A stretch of DNA of 64,000 bases, from the NCBI GenBank assembly GCA_950106755.1, contig OX467090.1, forward strand, positions 12,523,489-12,587,488. The letters run 5' to 3'. The position numbers were made by a program, and so were the translations under genes. Of the stretch, positions 1-11,400 are shown in pieces; position 1 is the first letter of the stretch, and each line of letters opens with the position of its first letter. The stretch comes from Climacium dendroides. Its lineage: Eukaryota > Streptophyta > Bryopsida > Hypnales > Climaciaceae. The notes under the pieces were generated by a model. That model made no database searches. It saw nothing but the letters and a program-made list of their open reading frames with translations, and had not been told where the DNA came from.

Positions 1-3000
1 TTGCTTGGAAGGCATTTAGATTAGGGTCCCTCTACTCCTCTTCTGGCCCAATTTTGTGAATGAGTTTTACCTTAAGGTGAAATTCACTCATATCAATATA
101 AGAATAATATTTAAATACTAAAAAACAACAAGACCATTGATGCAATATTTCTTGTAAAATAAAGTTATAGACAATAATAATATGAATTGTACTAATGAAA
201 TCTAGACTCATAATGATATAATATAATTATAGTAATAGTCTTCTAACTTCTAAAGCCAACATCATACTTTTAACTTGGTGTTTTGATTGATTTATCTACA
301 TCCATTGAAATGCAAGCACTTTATAAAAATGTCAGATGAAAATGAAGATGAGGAATATTGTTTACTTATAAAAATATTGGTATGGTTTCACCTATTTACT
401 TGTATTTTTAATTGAAATATTATTGTATATAAAATAAAAATACTGGTTGTTAAGCAAATTATAAAGTGAATTGTGTACATAACATGTATTCCTAGCTCTC
501 CACTCTTTATACTACAATCAATTGACATTTTTGTTCCATGATGTATATTTGATCTTTTGTTGTAAGTCTATTATACAACATGCCTTCAACTGAGCACATT
601 TGCAAGTAGAAATAAATGAAAATTAATAGTTTTAGCTACCCTTCTTCTTTGAATGTATTTATAATTGATTATTGCAAAGAGATTAGAGATTTGTCATTTA
701 ATGTGCACCAGAGGTACATCATAGGTAGATATAATAATGACATCTTAAAGCCTCTAAAGTCCGTACAACATCCAAAGGTGTCTACCTAGTCACATTCCAA
801 AATTGGGATGATTATAATTTGGACAAACATCTCATTGGTTAGTTATTTTGGACATTAGATATTGTCTTAGATAGACAGATCATGATGGTTATCACATTAT
901 GAAAGCCATCTAAGAAACCTTTAAATGAACAATATTATCTTTCATTTACCTTCAAGTAAAAAATCTTGGGTACCTCCCAAATTTATTAATGTGAAGATAA
1001 TATTAAAATTTAATGATTAGTATCATATTTGTGTCAAATCTCCATATAGAGAAATCATGTTGGCTCCCAACAATTCTCTTTTTATTTTAGTTTTTAGTTT
1101 AAAAATAAATTACTTCTCTTCTTTAACAATTGGAGATAATTAATATAGCTAATGTTTGAGCTACATTGACACAACAAAGTTTCAAAATAAAATAATTGAT
1201 AAAAAAAATAAATGGATACTTTAACTTGTGTTGAAGTATAACTTGTTGAATTCAACTTTTACTTCTTCTATTTTGTTTCAAATTGACATTTTTTAAGTTC
1301 ATGAAAATAGCATTACTAAACTACATTTTTTTAGGAATGGAGAGATTAAATTTAGTCAAATATTGCATATATAACCTTAAGTAAAATCTTTTATCCCCCA
1401 CTAAATTTAACTTGTGCTAGACATTTTCATTTATGAGAGGTTGGGGGTTGTGGATGAATTAGAAAGTGAATGTGGTAGATTCAAAGGTTTAAGTAGATTA
1501 GTAGAAACTTTAGCCTCCACAATATTGCTTCTAGATGTAATGGAACTTCATGAGCAATAGACTTGATTCAACATTAATCAATTACTCATAACAAAAATGA
1601 CAAACCCATGAGACTCTACCCCAAAAGTTGCTCCATTGATTGCAATAATAAAGTACAAATTTGGATAGTTAATGGAAGTGAAATTATAATAATAATGAAA
1701 CATTTTTCAAAAATGAATTTATTGAAATAATTAGTTGCAAAATATTAAAAAATATTAAATTGCCCCTTAAGGTGTGGTATTTCCCCTTTTATAATTAGAT
1801 AATTGATAAATTTAGGATATAAAATACAAACATATATAGTTAAAAAGTGAAAGGCCATTGGTGGTTAGTATACAAGTAAATTCAAGTAGTATAGAAGCTT
1901 GAATAGTTTGAAAAGTTGAATAATTTTGTATGAAATGGAATTTAACTAATTTGTGTAAACTTTTGAACCCAATTCAAATGAAAGTTGGATGTGAATTTTG
2001 GTCTTGTGACTACCCTATTAGTATGAGCTAATGGATTTTGAGTTCAAACCATCGTGCTCTCAATAGTCTTGGCAATAAAAATTGCATTAGATAAAATTTT
2101 GTTGTACTTATTCTTAAAGAATGTTTTAAAAGGCACATTGCATTTAATTGTCGAAGACTTTGCTTAAAATTATATGCGATAAGGTTTGAGTTAGTAAATT
2201 AAGCTAGATGACTTTAAGTTATGACTCAATAAAAGCCCCAATTTTTTTTTCAATAACATGTATCCAATAACTTCAATACAAGAGTTAGATTTTGAAATTC
2301 AATATATGAATTTTATTAAATGGCACATAATTCATCATCCCACCCTTTGAGATCATGGCAACCTTGAATCATTTGGATTATAATTTCATATTACTAAAAT
2401 GAAATCTAAATGAATTAAAAAAAAACTTGTTGTAACTAACAAAATTAATAACACAACACATGCATAAAGTATAGAACTATCATTAGATCTCAAGATTGTC
2501 GCAATATGCAAACACAATTAAAAAAAAGAACACATAAAACAAATTTTAAAAGGTAGAACAACCTACTTATAGATCCAAACATTGAATACATCATATGGGA
2601 TTTCAAGATCATGCTCAACATGCAATTTGTGCTTTCAACTCTTTCCAACAAAGTGAATTGTCACCTATTATATTTACACACATTACATTTTGTAATTTTT
2701 AATTGCCAAGAAAATTTGCTCTAAAAATTTTGTCCCAAAAATTAATAATATTTGATTAAAAAAATACCACATTCTTAAGTCAATATATTTAAAGAATCAT
2801 GGAGGGGCAATATACATATCTTTATCAATATTTATATGCATCAACATGGATTGAGTCATTTGTACAAATCATGATTTGCACAAATTTAAAATGAAGTTAT
2901 ATAATGGAAAATTCCCAACCAAAGCAACAAAATTGATACTAATATCAAGATAACTACTAAACCTAAAATCACATAAACTAATTGGAGGATGCAAAAAAAG

Positions 3001-3143
3001 TATTGACACAAAAATCTTAGAATCAATTCAATAAGGATTTGTTAAATGACAAATCATCAACTTCATTTATAAACCAACAAATTTGATGATTCCATATCAA
3101 ACTTGGAATTGCAAATAGAGTATGAAAAAGTATAGAAGTGTAT
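1..3143. other. AT-rich gene-free sequence
   Basis: No frame gives a recognisable protein. The composition is AT-rich with many short A and T runs, typical of decayed repeat DNA. I see no intact terminal repeats and no RNA gene here. Confidence 0.6.
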
Positions 3144-3145
3144 TA

Positions 3146-4199
3146 CAATCAAACCTCAATAAGTGTTACTTCAATAAGTGTTAAAACTCTATATGTGTTA
3201 TGGAGATTTGTGCTCCCTTAAAATTAAGAGTAGTAAGTGTTATGTGTTAAGTGATATGCAATGTTGCGCTCCCAATTTTGTCAATTTTACCTCGGTAAGT
3301 GATAAGTTTCCAAAAAAAGGCTTTTCGTAAGAGCCATCGCTTGGGAGGAGATAATTTTGAGGTAAAGTAATAGTTTCTAGTTGCAAAGTGACTCTAAATT
3401 TCCATTCTAGAAACAAACTAATAGGTAGATGTATTTTTAAGCTCATAAACTAAAAGATCATATGTTTTTAAGCTCATAAATTAAAAGATCATATGTTTTT
3501 AAGCTCATAAAGTAAAAAAAAATGTACTTTTAAGTTTATAAACTTAAAAATAAAAGGCAATTAGATAAGGCAGCAAAGGAAAGAAGTAGAGGAGGTTGCT
3601 TCTGTATTGGAACAACTAAGTTTGATATCCTCTAAGCTTGAGCCCCCTAACATAAATGTTCAAGAGTATTTAAATTATGAGCTCAAGTTTGATTTGAATA
3701 ACCCTTATCAGCCCACTGATGAAGAAATTATTGAAATGCTTCCATCTCAACAACAAGGTAGTGAATACAAAGATAGTGATCTTGATGAAGCTAATCCTCA
3801 CGATATAGTAGAAGAGGTTGTAGGCTTTAAAGATGTATGTAGTGCTCTTCAAACTTTGAAGAAGTTTTTGGAGCAAAGACCTAATGACACCATGTTATCT
3901 ATTAGGAATATTGAAGCACTAGAAAAGGAAGTAGAATCTTGGCGTATAGCAGAAACTTGTCAAAGTATTATTGATTCATTCTTTCGACGGACTTAGATGA
4001 ATAATGAATCAATATCTTATAATTTCATCCATTTTTTCCATAAATGTTATGTATTTACCTTTTTAATTCTTCTAAGTGTTATTTTTTATAAGTGTTACAA
4101 ATTATCAGCATCACCCACTATAAGTGTTATGTATTACTAGTGTCTAAGTGTTAATTAAAAGTATGCTCCCAACCCGTAACACTTATCGAGGTCTGATTG
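3146..4199 (+). mobile_element. pogo/Tigger-type (Tc1/mariner superfamily) DNA transposon, deleted copy
   Basis: The left end at 3146 reads CAATCAAACCTCAATAAGTG. The inverted right end at 4199 reads CAATCAGACCTCGATAAGTG, two mismatches in 20. Each end is flanked by TA (3144-3145 and 4200-4201), the Tc1/mariner target duplication. Plant pogo-like elements of the Lemi/Emigrant type have related ends of the form CAGTnAAACCTC (family knowledge). The 8-mer AAGTGTTA recurs inside both ends as subterminal repeats. At 1054 bp it is too short for a full transposase gene and keeps only a C-terminal coding remnant at about 3577-3996. It is probably non-autonomous, although a rearranged old copy is also possible. 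Confidence 0.85.
3577..3996 (+). pseudogene. C-terminal remnant of a pogo/Tigger (CENP-B-like) transposase
   Basis: The frame is open from about 3577 to the stop at 3996. No start codon is evident, since the first candidate is a TTG. It reads a stretch with PTDEEIIEML followed by an acidic linker and then FKDVCSALQTLKKFLEQR. This order (T/S-DEEI, acidic run, then an A-L-L-hydrophobic helix) is the usual C-terminal tail of plant and animal Tigger transposases, downstream of the DDE domain. The DDE domain and the N-terminal CENP-B DNA-binding domain are absent, so no transposase activity is expected. It lies inside the TIR-bounded element 3146-4199, which supports the assignment. Confidence 0.75.
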
Positions 4200-4690
4200 T
4201 AGCAAGAAGAACACTCCAATTTTAACAACTCCCTATTTTAGCAACACCATGCACTAAAGGGCACAAAAGACAAAACAACCATAAAGACGCCACCTACATG
4301 CAAAGACAAACTAAGTGATACAAACAAAGTGAAGGAAGCTAATAAAGATCGAAAATAAAGATAATTTGTGTTCTGTGTTTTACCTTTTGATATATATGAA
4401 GTGAAGATAGCTTGCATTGTGTAGTTTACCTTTGATACACAAAGCAAAAATCTACTTCAAAATTGTGAAAGTTAGTATAGGAGCTATTTTTAATTAACTT
4501 CTATACTCAAGCTATATTGATTTGTTTGTTTTATTTGTTTATTATAGAAATCCCTCTATAAGGAGGGATGCATGGACTTTGTTTTGTGGCATTCGCTGAC
4601 CATGTTATTAAAGTTATTGATTTTTGAAGTTTTTAGGAGTTGCAAAATTAGAAAATTATATTTTATTCTATTTTGACTGTGGAAATGCCA

Positions 4691-4860
4691 TAGAACATAC
4701 TAGTATAGATTTAATCCTTGAAAAGACAATCAACATAGGGCACACTAAGTATAGACTTAACCCTTGAAAGTACAACCAACATAGGGCACACTAGTATAGA
4801 TTTAACCCTTAAAGGACAACCAACATAAGGCACACTAGTATAGATTTAACCCTTAAAAGG
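4691..4860. repeat. 45-46 bp tandem repeat, about 4 copies
   Basis: The phrase AGTATAGAtTTAAcCCTT recurs with TATAG at about 4704, 4750, 4795 and 4840, which gives periods of 46, 45 and 45 bp. The array leads straight into a copy of the dispersed AACCCTnAAAGGACA repeat. Confidence 0.85.
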
Positions 4861-5105
4861 GTGAGTTGGTCACCGGAGAAACCATTGGTTTGGATACCCA
4901 ATATGAATTGTTGGCTTAAAACAAATGAAAAAACACTCATTGGAAGATAAACTATTGTAGAAGACCTCCCCTTTTCACACAAAATTTGGAGGATGAATAG
5001 TTGCACTTCTCTCTTACATGACTTCTCTCCTACATGGAGAGATTCTTTGTAATTCATCGCTAAGAAAGCGTCCTCCACATGTTTATGGGTTAAGTTGGTG
5101 TTACA
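4851..5105 (+). repeat. Dispersed repeat R1, copy a
   Basis: The sequence closely resembles 44258-44490, sharing AGTTGGTCACCG, TTGTTGGCTTAAAA, ACTCATTGGAAG, TTGCACTTCTCTC and CTACATGGAGAGATTCTTTG in the same order. Two further copies lie at 44040-44257 and, inverted, at the right window edge. I see no coding capacity. The superfamily is unknown. Confidence 0.8.
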
Positions 5106-5754
5106 CATATTTTGTAATTAATTTTTATGCTAAGAACAAACGTGTCAAAGTGAGTGTCGTGTATCAACATTGCTTGGCTTCACTCAATCAATAACAACTT
5201 AACAAGGACCAAAACTCAAGTACTGTACTGTACTGTAGAGTACAGCCATGCTCTCAAAATTCAAAATCACAACAGCCCGCTACACCTGAAACCGTCGTGA
5301 ATGAAGAGCAGGTACTTATACTAATTACGCCACACATGATCACAGAAACACAGAGTACTACAGTACAGTAGTCTATGATGAATCCGAGTATGGTGCCACA
5401 AAGTCCTTCAAAATCAAAGTCCTTCACAATCATCCATGTTCACATCTCAATTAGTCTAGATTGCCAACGAATACAGTGCTGATGACGGAAGTTTTACAGA
5501 AGAAATGACCACGCCTCTTGCGCAAAAATAAACTAATCTAAGAGTACACAGCATCACAGACTCTCCCAGCTAGCATGAACTCTGGCAATTAGATCATTAC
5601 TATAGAACTGCCGTTAGAACTGAAATGGGAAGTTAGCGTTCTGCAAAGGCAAATGATAGGCTGCCCGAGAGAGAAGCACGAGGTACTCATGCTGCCATTG
5701 CTAGAAGCCTCTAAAAAAAAATCTGATCCTAATGCTATGGGTTTGCGGAATGGT

Positions 5755-7546
5755 TTACGCCAGGAACCCCAGTTTCTCGCCGTTCTTCTTCGCCAATCTG
5801 ATCAATCCCTGTTTCTGCTTCGCATCGGCACCGATCGATTTACAAAACTCGCCAATCACCTGCCATATCCAACAACAAGCGGTTCGTTAACTCTCACTAG
5901 AAGCAGACCAATGAAAATCTCGGATGTCACCAAGATCATAACCCTACTTTCTTAAAAATTTATTAAAGTAGGGAACCCTTTCCAATGGAGTGAAAAGGCA
6001 AATTATATGAAGTGTAGTGTCATGCAAACATGAGATTTGCACGAAATGCGGTCATCTTCTAAATTCTATCAGAGTCAAAGATATAGATGCAATATTGAAG
6101 GTTCCAGGGAAGTCTAAGCTTTAAACTTGGGACCCTACTACTTCAAAACTCAACAATTCAAACAGCATTCCAATAACAAATATTTCAGAGTAGTGGAATC
6201 CTCTCCAGCATGCGAACAAGGCCCATCGAACAAAATCCATTATTTCAAACAGAAACCACGCAAAACAGCTGCAAGCCGCAGAAACCATAACATTCTTGAG
6301 AAACTTTGCCAAAAGAACCTATATTCTTTAAAGCAGCATCAACACCCTTGGACATTAACCACCATGCACACTTCTACGGGGAACATATCTCAGAATTTCT
6401 ACTCTGCAATTTTCAGTTTCCATCTACAGTGGAAAAGGGTGAGTTCTCACAACTACTCAAGAATGTTCAGAATGTTATAATGGGTTCCCAATCTCACACT
6501 GCAGAAAGGATTACACAAATTGTAACGGAAACACACACAATACAGATCAAGCGTAGTGAGCATCAACACCCATAAAAAAATTAAAGCAGGACTCTCACTC
6601 CGCACCCCGCATACTTCACCAGGGAAAACATCTCAGAATCAGTAAGTCGGATCTTTTGGTTTCCATCTACAGTGTAAAAGGGTACGCTCTCACAAACGCT
6701 CAAGAATGTTATGATAAGTTCCCAACCTTATACCACAGAAAAAATTAAACAAATTGCATTGGATCAAACACACAAAAGTTCAAACGTAGTAGGCATCACC
6801 ACCCTTATCAAAATTAAAGCAGGCCGCTCACTACGCACCTCCATACTTCTACTAGGACAAATATCTCAAAACATCTACAATGAAACATCTACAAAACATT
6901 TGCATCTACAATGGAAACAAGCGAAACCTCACAAATTCTCAAGAATATTGTGATGGGCTCCCAACCTCATAAACCACAGAAAGAATTACACAAATTGCAT
7001 AGGAATACACACACAGAAGTTCAAACGTCGTAAGCATCAACACCCTCGTGTAAAAATCAAAGCAGTCCGCTCACTACCCACCCCCCCAGCATGCATCTCC
7101 AGGGATAATATCTCAGAATTTCTAAGTCTCTGTTCTTTGGTTTCAAAAGGGTGCGTTCTCACTACTGCTCAAGAATGTTATGATATATTCCCAACCTTAC
7201 ATACCACACAAATCGCATTGGAAAGAAAAAGAAGAAGAAGATGAGAGGTAGAAGTAAGCCACACCTGTGAATGCAACGCAATCCCTTTACCCCTGAGTTG
7301 GTTGAATTGTTTCTTCCCTAACACGTTCCTCGCCAACACCACAACGGGCGCAAAGATCCCCCGGCCTTCATTCTTGTTGCCCATCATGCGCACCTGCGCT
7401 CGCGAGGCGCTCCCACCGGCGCTCCGATGCAAGGGAGCGCACAACTGCTGGAGGCTCTCCACATCGCCATTCACCGAGGAAGACGCCCAGTTCACGGGCA
7501 CCAGCTGCGCACTTGCGAACGAAGAGGCTAACCTACAGACCGCCAT
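5755..7546 (-). CDS. PGR5: PGR5, proton gradient regulation 5 (chloroplast)
   Basis: Coding exons on the minus strand are 7546-7265 and 5859-5755, with a GT..AG intron of 1405 bp and a predicted protein of 128 residues (Arabidopsis PGR5 has 133). Residues 1-53 are a Ser/Ala-rich transit peptide. The mature protein starts near MMGNKNEGRGIFAPVVV and continues through LGKKQFNQLRGKGIALHSQ. Exon 2 supplies FCKSIGADAKQKQGLIRLAK and ends in LGFLA, as in the family. I chose the ATG at 7546 because it opens a normal transit peptide; the open frame extends 16 residues further upstream in a hydrophobic stretch with no counterpart. PGR5 acts at the thylakoid in PGRL1-dependent cyclic electron flow around photosystem I and is needed for proton-gradient-dependent photoprotection. 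The intron carries four copies of a 230-bp tandem repeat and the 5' flank an 11-bp repeat. Confidence 0.93.
6338..7222. repeat. ~230-bp tandem repeat (4 copies) inside the PGR5 intron
   Basis: The block with AACACCC, AAAGCAG, CTCACT, a GCAC-rich stretch and ATATCTCAGAAT recurs beginning near 6338, 6563, 6792 and 7033. A second landmark, CTCAAGAATGTTATGAT followed by TCCCAACCT and CACAGAAAGAATTACACAAAT, recurs at matching spacing. Periods are about 225, 229 and 241 bp. The copies are diverged by roughly 20-30% by eye, and the last stops about 40 bp before the exon 1 donor. Confidence 0.85.
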
Positions 7547-7676
7547 CGCTACGAAACCCAACAACCAAAACCCAAACGAATGCCACCACTGCAAGAATCT
7601 CCCGAAGGCTCCTCAAATGTAACTCAAATTGCAACCAAATGGGGATCCAATTCACACCGAACGGGATTCAAATTGA

Positions 7677-7790
7677 ACCTAAATCGCAACTAAATCGCAA
7701 CTAAATCGCAACCAAATTGCGAACAAATTGCAACCCAATTGCAACCCAATTGTGACCAAATCGTGACCAAATTGTGCTCCGATTCGTGCA
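7677..7790. repeat. 11-bp degenerate tandem repeat upstream of PGR5
   Basis: Units of the form AAATCGCAACT, AAATTGCAACC and AAATCGTGACC run for about 10 copies. The array starts about 130 bp upstream of the PGR5 start codon, so it lies in its 5' UTR or proximal promoter. Confidence 0.8.
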
Positions 7791-8400
7791 CCCGAAACTG
7801 AGAAACGAGAGGTGTTGTCAGGTCAGTAGTGATGTTGGCTTTGTGCGCAAGGTAAGGAAGGGCTTGTCTGGGCGACTGTGAATGAATCTGTCCCAAAAGG
7901 GCGGTGTTGTGAATTGAGCCAGCTGCACCACATATGATGGTCTCTTGCTGGTCTACATACACGCATTTGCGAGGAGGGCCAAGAGCCAACGGAAGGTGCA
8001 GGGGGGCTCTGCTTTTGGGTGGAGGGCGTGATCTTTTGGAGGGCTCTGCTTCGACGGCGCCCGGCTGGTTCTTTTGGTGACCAGTTTCAATGCTGGCCAC
8101 AACATCCTTTCCTGTTTGGAAGCGGTTGTGGATTGTTGGGATTGGCGGCTCCGGAGCGGAAGCTGAGGCAGCAAGGGAAGGCCGATCAACCCCAACGAGA
8201 GGCCGGCATCCACCCTTTTACGAGAGGCTCTCCTCATCGGGCCTCTCCCTTTACATAAGTAACCATTCCATGGTGCCCTCTTATGAATTTGTAGGGAGGA
8301 CAACATTGAACCTAATACTGTGAACATGAATGTGTGAGACCTCTTCTCACTAAGTAGAGTGCGTAAAAATATAGAAGAAGTCAGCATCACTATATTCTAC
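7791..8400. other. GC-rich unassigned segment upstream of PGR5
   Basis: GC content is clearly higher than in the AT-rich DNA beyond 8400. Both strands have moderate open frames: minus 7690-8100 (ending in the translated 11-bp repeat) and minus 7953-8390. Neither resembles a family I know and they overlap in different frames. It could be PGR5 promoter and upstream sequence, or a decayed retroelement or LTR. Confidence 0.4.
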
Positions 8401-11400
8401 CTTGTATGATGCAACACACCTCTACAATCACTTTAGAAAGAAAAAAAGGAAGAAGATGAAAAACAACCTTTTGACATCCAACAGATGATGATTTTTTTGG
8501 TCATCCATCGGAAAAAAAAACATTAGCTGTAGCGTATGAGGGTTAAGTCCTTCTTTTTTCTATTGTCCTTAATTTTAGGATTTTCAAGCCCGCTCTCTTT
8601 TCCATCAACTTGGCTTATTGTTTATCTAAAAGTATTATCCTTTTGTGTCCTTGTCTCACCTATTCCAAGACTTGCCTCCATGGCTCGCTTCATTCATTGG
8701 TTGCCACATGCTACTAAACTCCAAACATTAAGATAAAAGTAGACATTTTATTTGGAGAATCAATGCACATCCAAAAGCAAGATGTGGCATGGATTGGACC
8801 TCAAAGATTGGTGTTAGATTACCCCTTGTAGGCAATAATTCATTGATTTTGTCAATAAAATGAACAGATTTGGATACTTTTCTAGATGGAATGGAGGGCA
8901 AAAGTAGGAGATGGAATTTGGCTAGTCTACCTTAGTTTGCCACTACAACAAGATTATAGGGAGAAGTACTTGAAGAGTGGAGGGAGCAAGTTTCTAGCTC
9001 TTGGAAAACTAATTTTTGATATTAGATTTGAACTTTGGAATTGCTTTTAGTTTAACAATAAGACAAAGTTACACCTAAAAAATTAGTTATTTTGTACTCA
9101 CAAGACAGAGCTACTTCTAAAATGCAATTTCTCCCTATTTGAAAGTCAACCCAAACAATTTCAATTCTAGAAAATTTGACAGTTATCTTTTATTTTACTT
9201 TGAATGGGGTTTAATTTGATGGTCCAAAGTCCAAAATGGAATAATTGTATGTCAACCTTACTAAGTACTTTGAAAAATATTTTGAATGGTAGTAATTTCA
9301 AGTTGTAATTATATACCAATCAAAAGTTAAAAATAAATTTAAAAGACCAATATATTGGTTGGATTGAGGATGCTCCAAGTGACAAACTCTAATTGTAACC
9401 CCCTTCTAAAACCAACCTTAATGGATTCTTGCCTAAAATGTATAAAAGCTTTAGATTGGTTTTAAAAACATTTGTTTTTAGTACTTTGAAAATTCATAGT
9501 ATATTCATATAGTGTTCAAAAATGCAATCTAAGAGAATTTAAAATTTACTTTTAATTAAAAATAAGATTCCACAAAAAATTTCTATATTACACTAGGAAC
9601 CATAGCAAATTGTATATTCAAATGCATTTAGGTGTATTTGCTTTATTTGGATTATGAATGTTTTCAAGAACTAAAACTACTTAAAATGGATGAAGTACAT
9701 CAAAAGTTGTTGAAAAAGCAACTTTGGTTTATTTTTCAATAATGCAACTAGTGTGGTCACTTGTTATTTCATGATTAATTCGCAAAGTTCATAATGAGTT
9801 TACATAGGGATGAAAAAAAAAGAAAATCTTGAAAAAATGAAGATTTGATGTTTAGATTCTACTCATATTATAATTGATTTTGTTAAAACCATTCAATTTC
9901 TAAATCCACCTCCCATCCGACTCTTAGAGGTTAATTCCAAAAGATCCAAGGCCTTTATTTTGTCAAAAAACTTTCAAACTTATAATTTTTATTGCAAAGA
10001 GCAAAAACTCTACAAATTACCATTTTGCATATCTAACTATAAGATCTTGAATTAGACAAGTATAAAAATGTGTGGAAGAAATTTCAAAAACTTTGACTTT
10101 GTAATTGCAAGATATTTGAGTTTAAAGAGTGAAAAAACAAGTTTTTTTGCACCTTTCGTGACAAGATTTTATGACTTTGAATCTTTTCAACTTAAAATTT
10201 TTGCACTATAGATTTTTTATTAATTTTTTTGTGTTGAAGAATTGATTTGAGAGTATATGAAAAAAATTCTAGAGAAAAACACTCAATTTTCATTCTCTAA
10301 AAAATTGTTATGTAGAAGTAGGTATGAGATAGGAGGAAAAAATAAATCTTTGATAGTTTTAAGATGAAATAAAAACACACTAATTGCAATGGTGAGATTG
10401 TTTAGCAAGCAAACTATACCATGCGGAACTTTCTTTTTGAAAAATTGTAAAAATTCAATTAAAAAATGAATCCAATAAGTTATTTCTGAAAAAAAATGCT
10501 TGGACTACCCCCAAAAGAAGACTTTCTATAACTTTCTCATCACTAATCCCAAATTAATGGAATAGAATCAAGACTCTGCATGTAGATAAAAGTATTTTCC
10601 ATGAAAAACAAAATTTTATTTTGAATTATGCAATTTTTTTTATATTGCTTGGCAAACTACTCTTTGAGCTTAGTTTGAGAGCTTAGTGTGGTATAACTTT
10701 TGCTACTAGGAACTAATTGAAATAAAAAAACTATATTTCCAGAAAGCTAATATGTTTCCCTATGTTCAAAAAAAGTTTTGAAAAATCATGTCAAGAATTG
10801 AGATTATAGGAATGTGCCCCAACCTTGCAATGTCTTCCAAGGGGACATTAGCTTGGTCCATTTGGGGGGGGGGGGGGGGGTAGATAGGAGTTTCATAAAG
10901 CAAATAGGCTCTAAAAGTCCTTTCTAATACAAAGGAACATAATCTTTTCTTCAATGACCCAATTGCATTCATTCATGTACCAAAAATGAACATGTCAAGG
11001 GATAGACATATTTAGAGTCCTTTGTGATTCCAATTTCTAAATTCTTAACTAATTCTATAAAAGTACTCTGAATATGGATTAAATGTTAATTTCATTTATC
11101 ATTGAAGGAAAATTTACTAAAAAACATTCCAAAATATCAAACTCCAAAAAATTGCAAAATGAACTAGAAATGTTTTACCTTATTTAGATATTTTTATTGA
11201 TGTTTTATCACTTGGTAAGTTAAAGCTTTGTCACTCTTACATTAAAATCTTTCTTGAGTTTTTCATTGGTTACAATCAATGAAGGTATGCACACCTATAA
11301 TTGTCACTACTAACAATTAAGCATTGTTGTTATTACAAAACATAATTGATTTTGTTGGATAGTATTAACAATGAAAAAAGATTCCAATGCACTTTAGCAT

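Noticed and set aside
7178..7594. Single-exon reading of PGR5 ending in LLLLFLSNAICVVCKVGNIS
   Set aside because: That tail is intron read-through. A GT donor follows ALHSQ, and the conserved C-terminus lies in exon 2 at 5755-5859.
8131..8420. TGTTGGGATTGGCGGC as a possible LTR start
   Set aside because: No matching second LTR, primer-binding site, polypurine tract or retroelement protein was found nearby.
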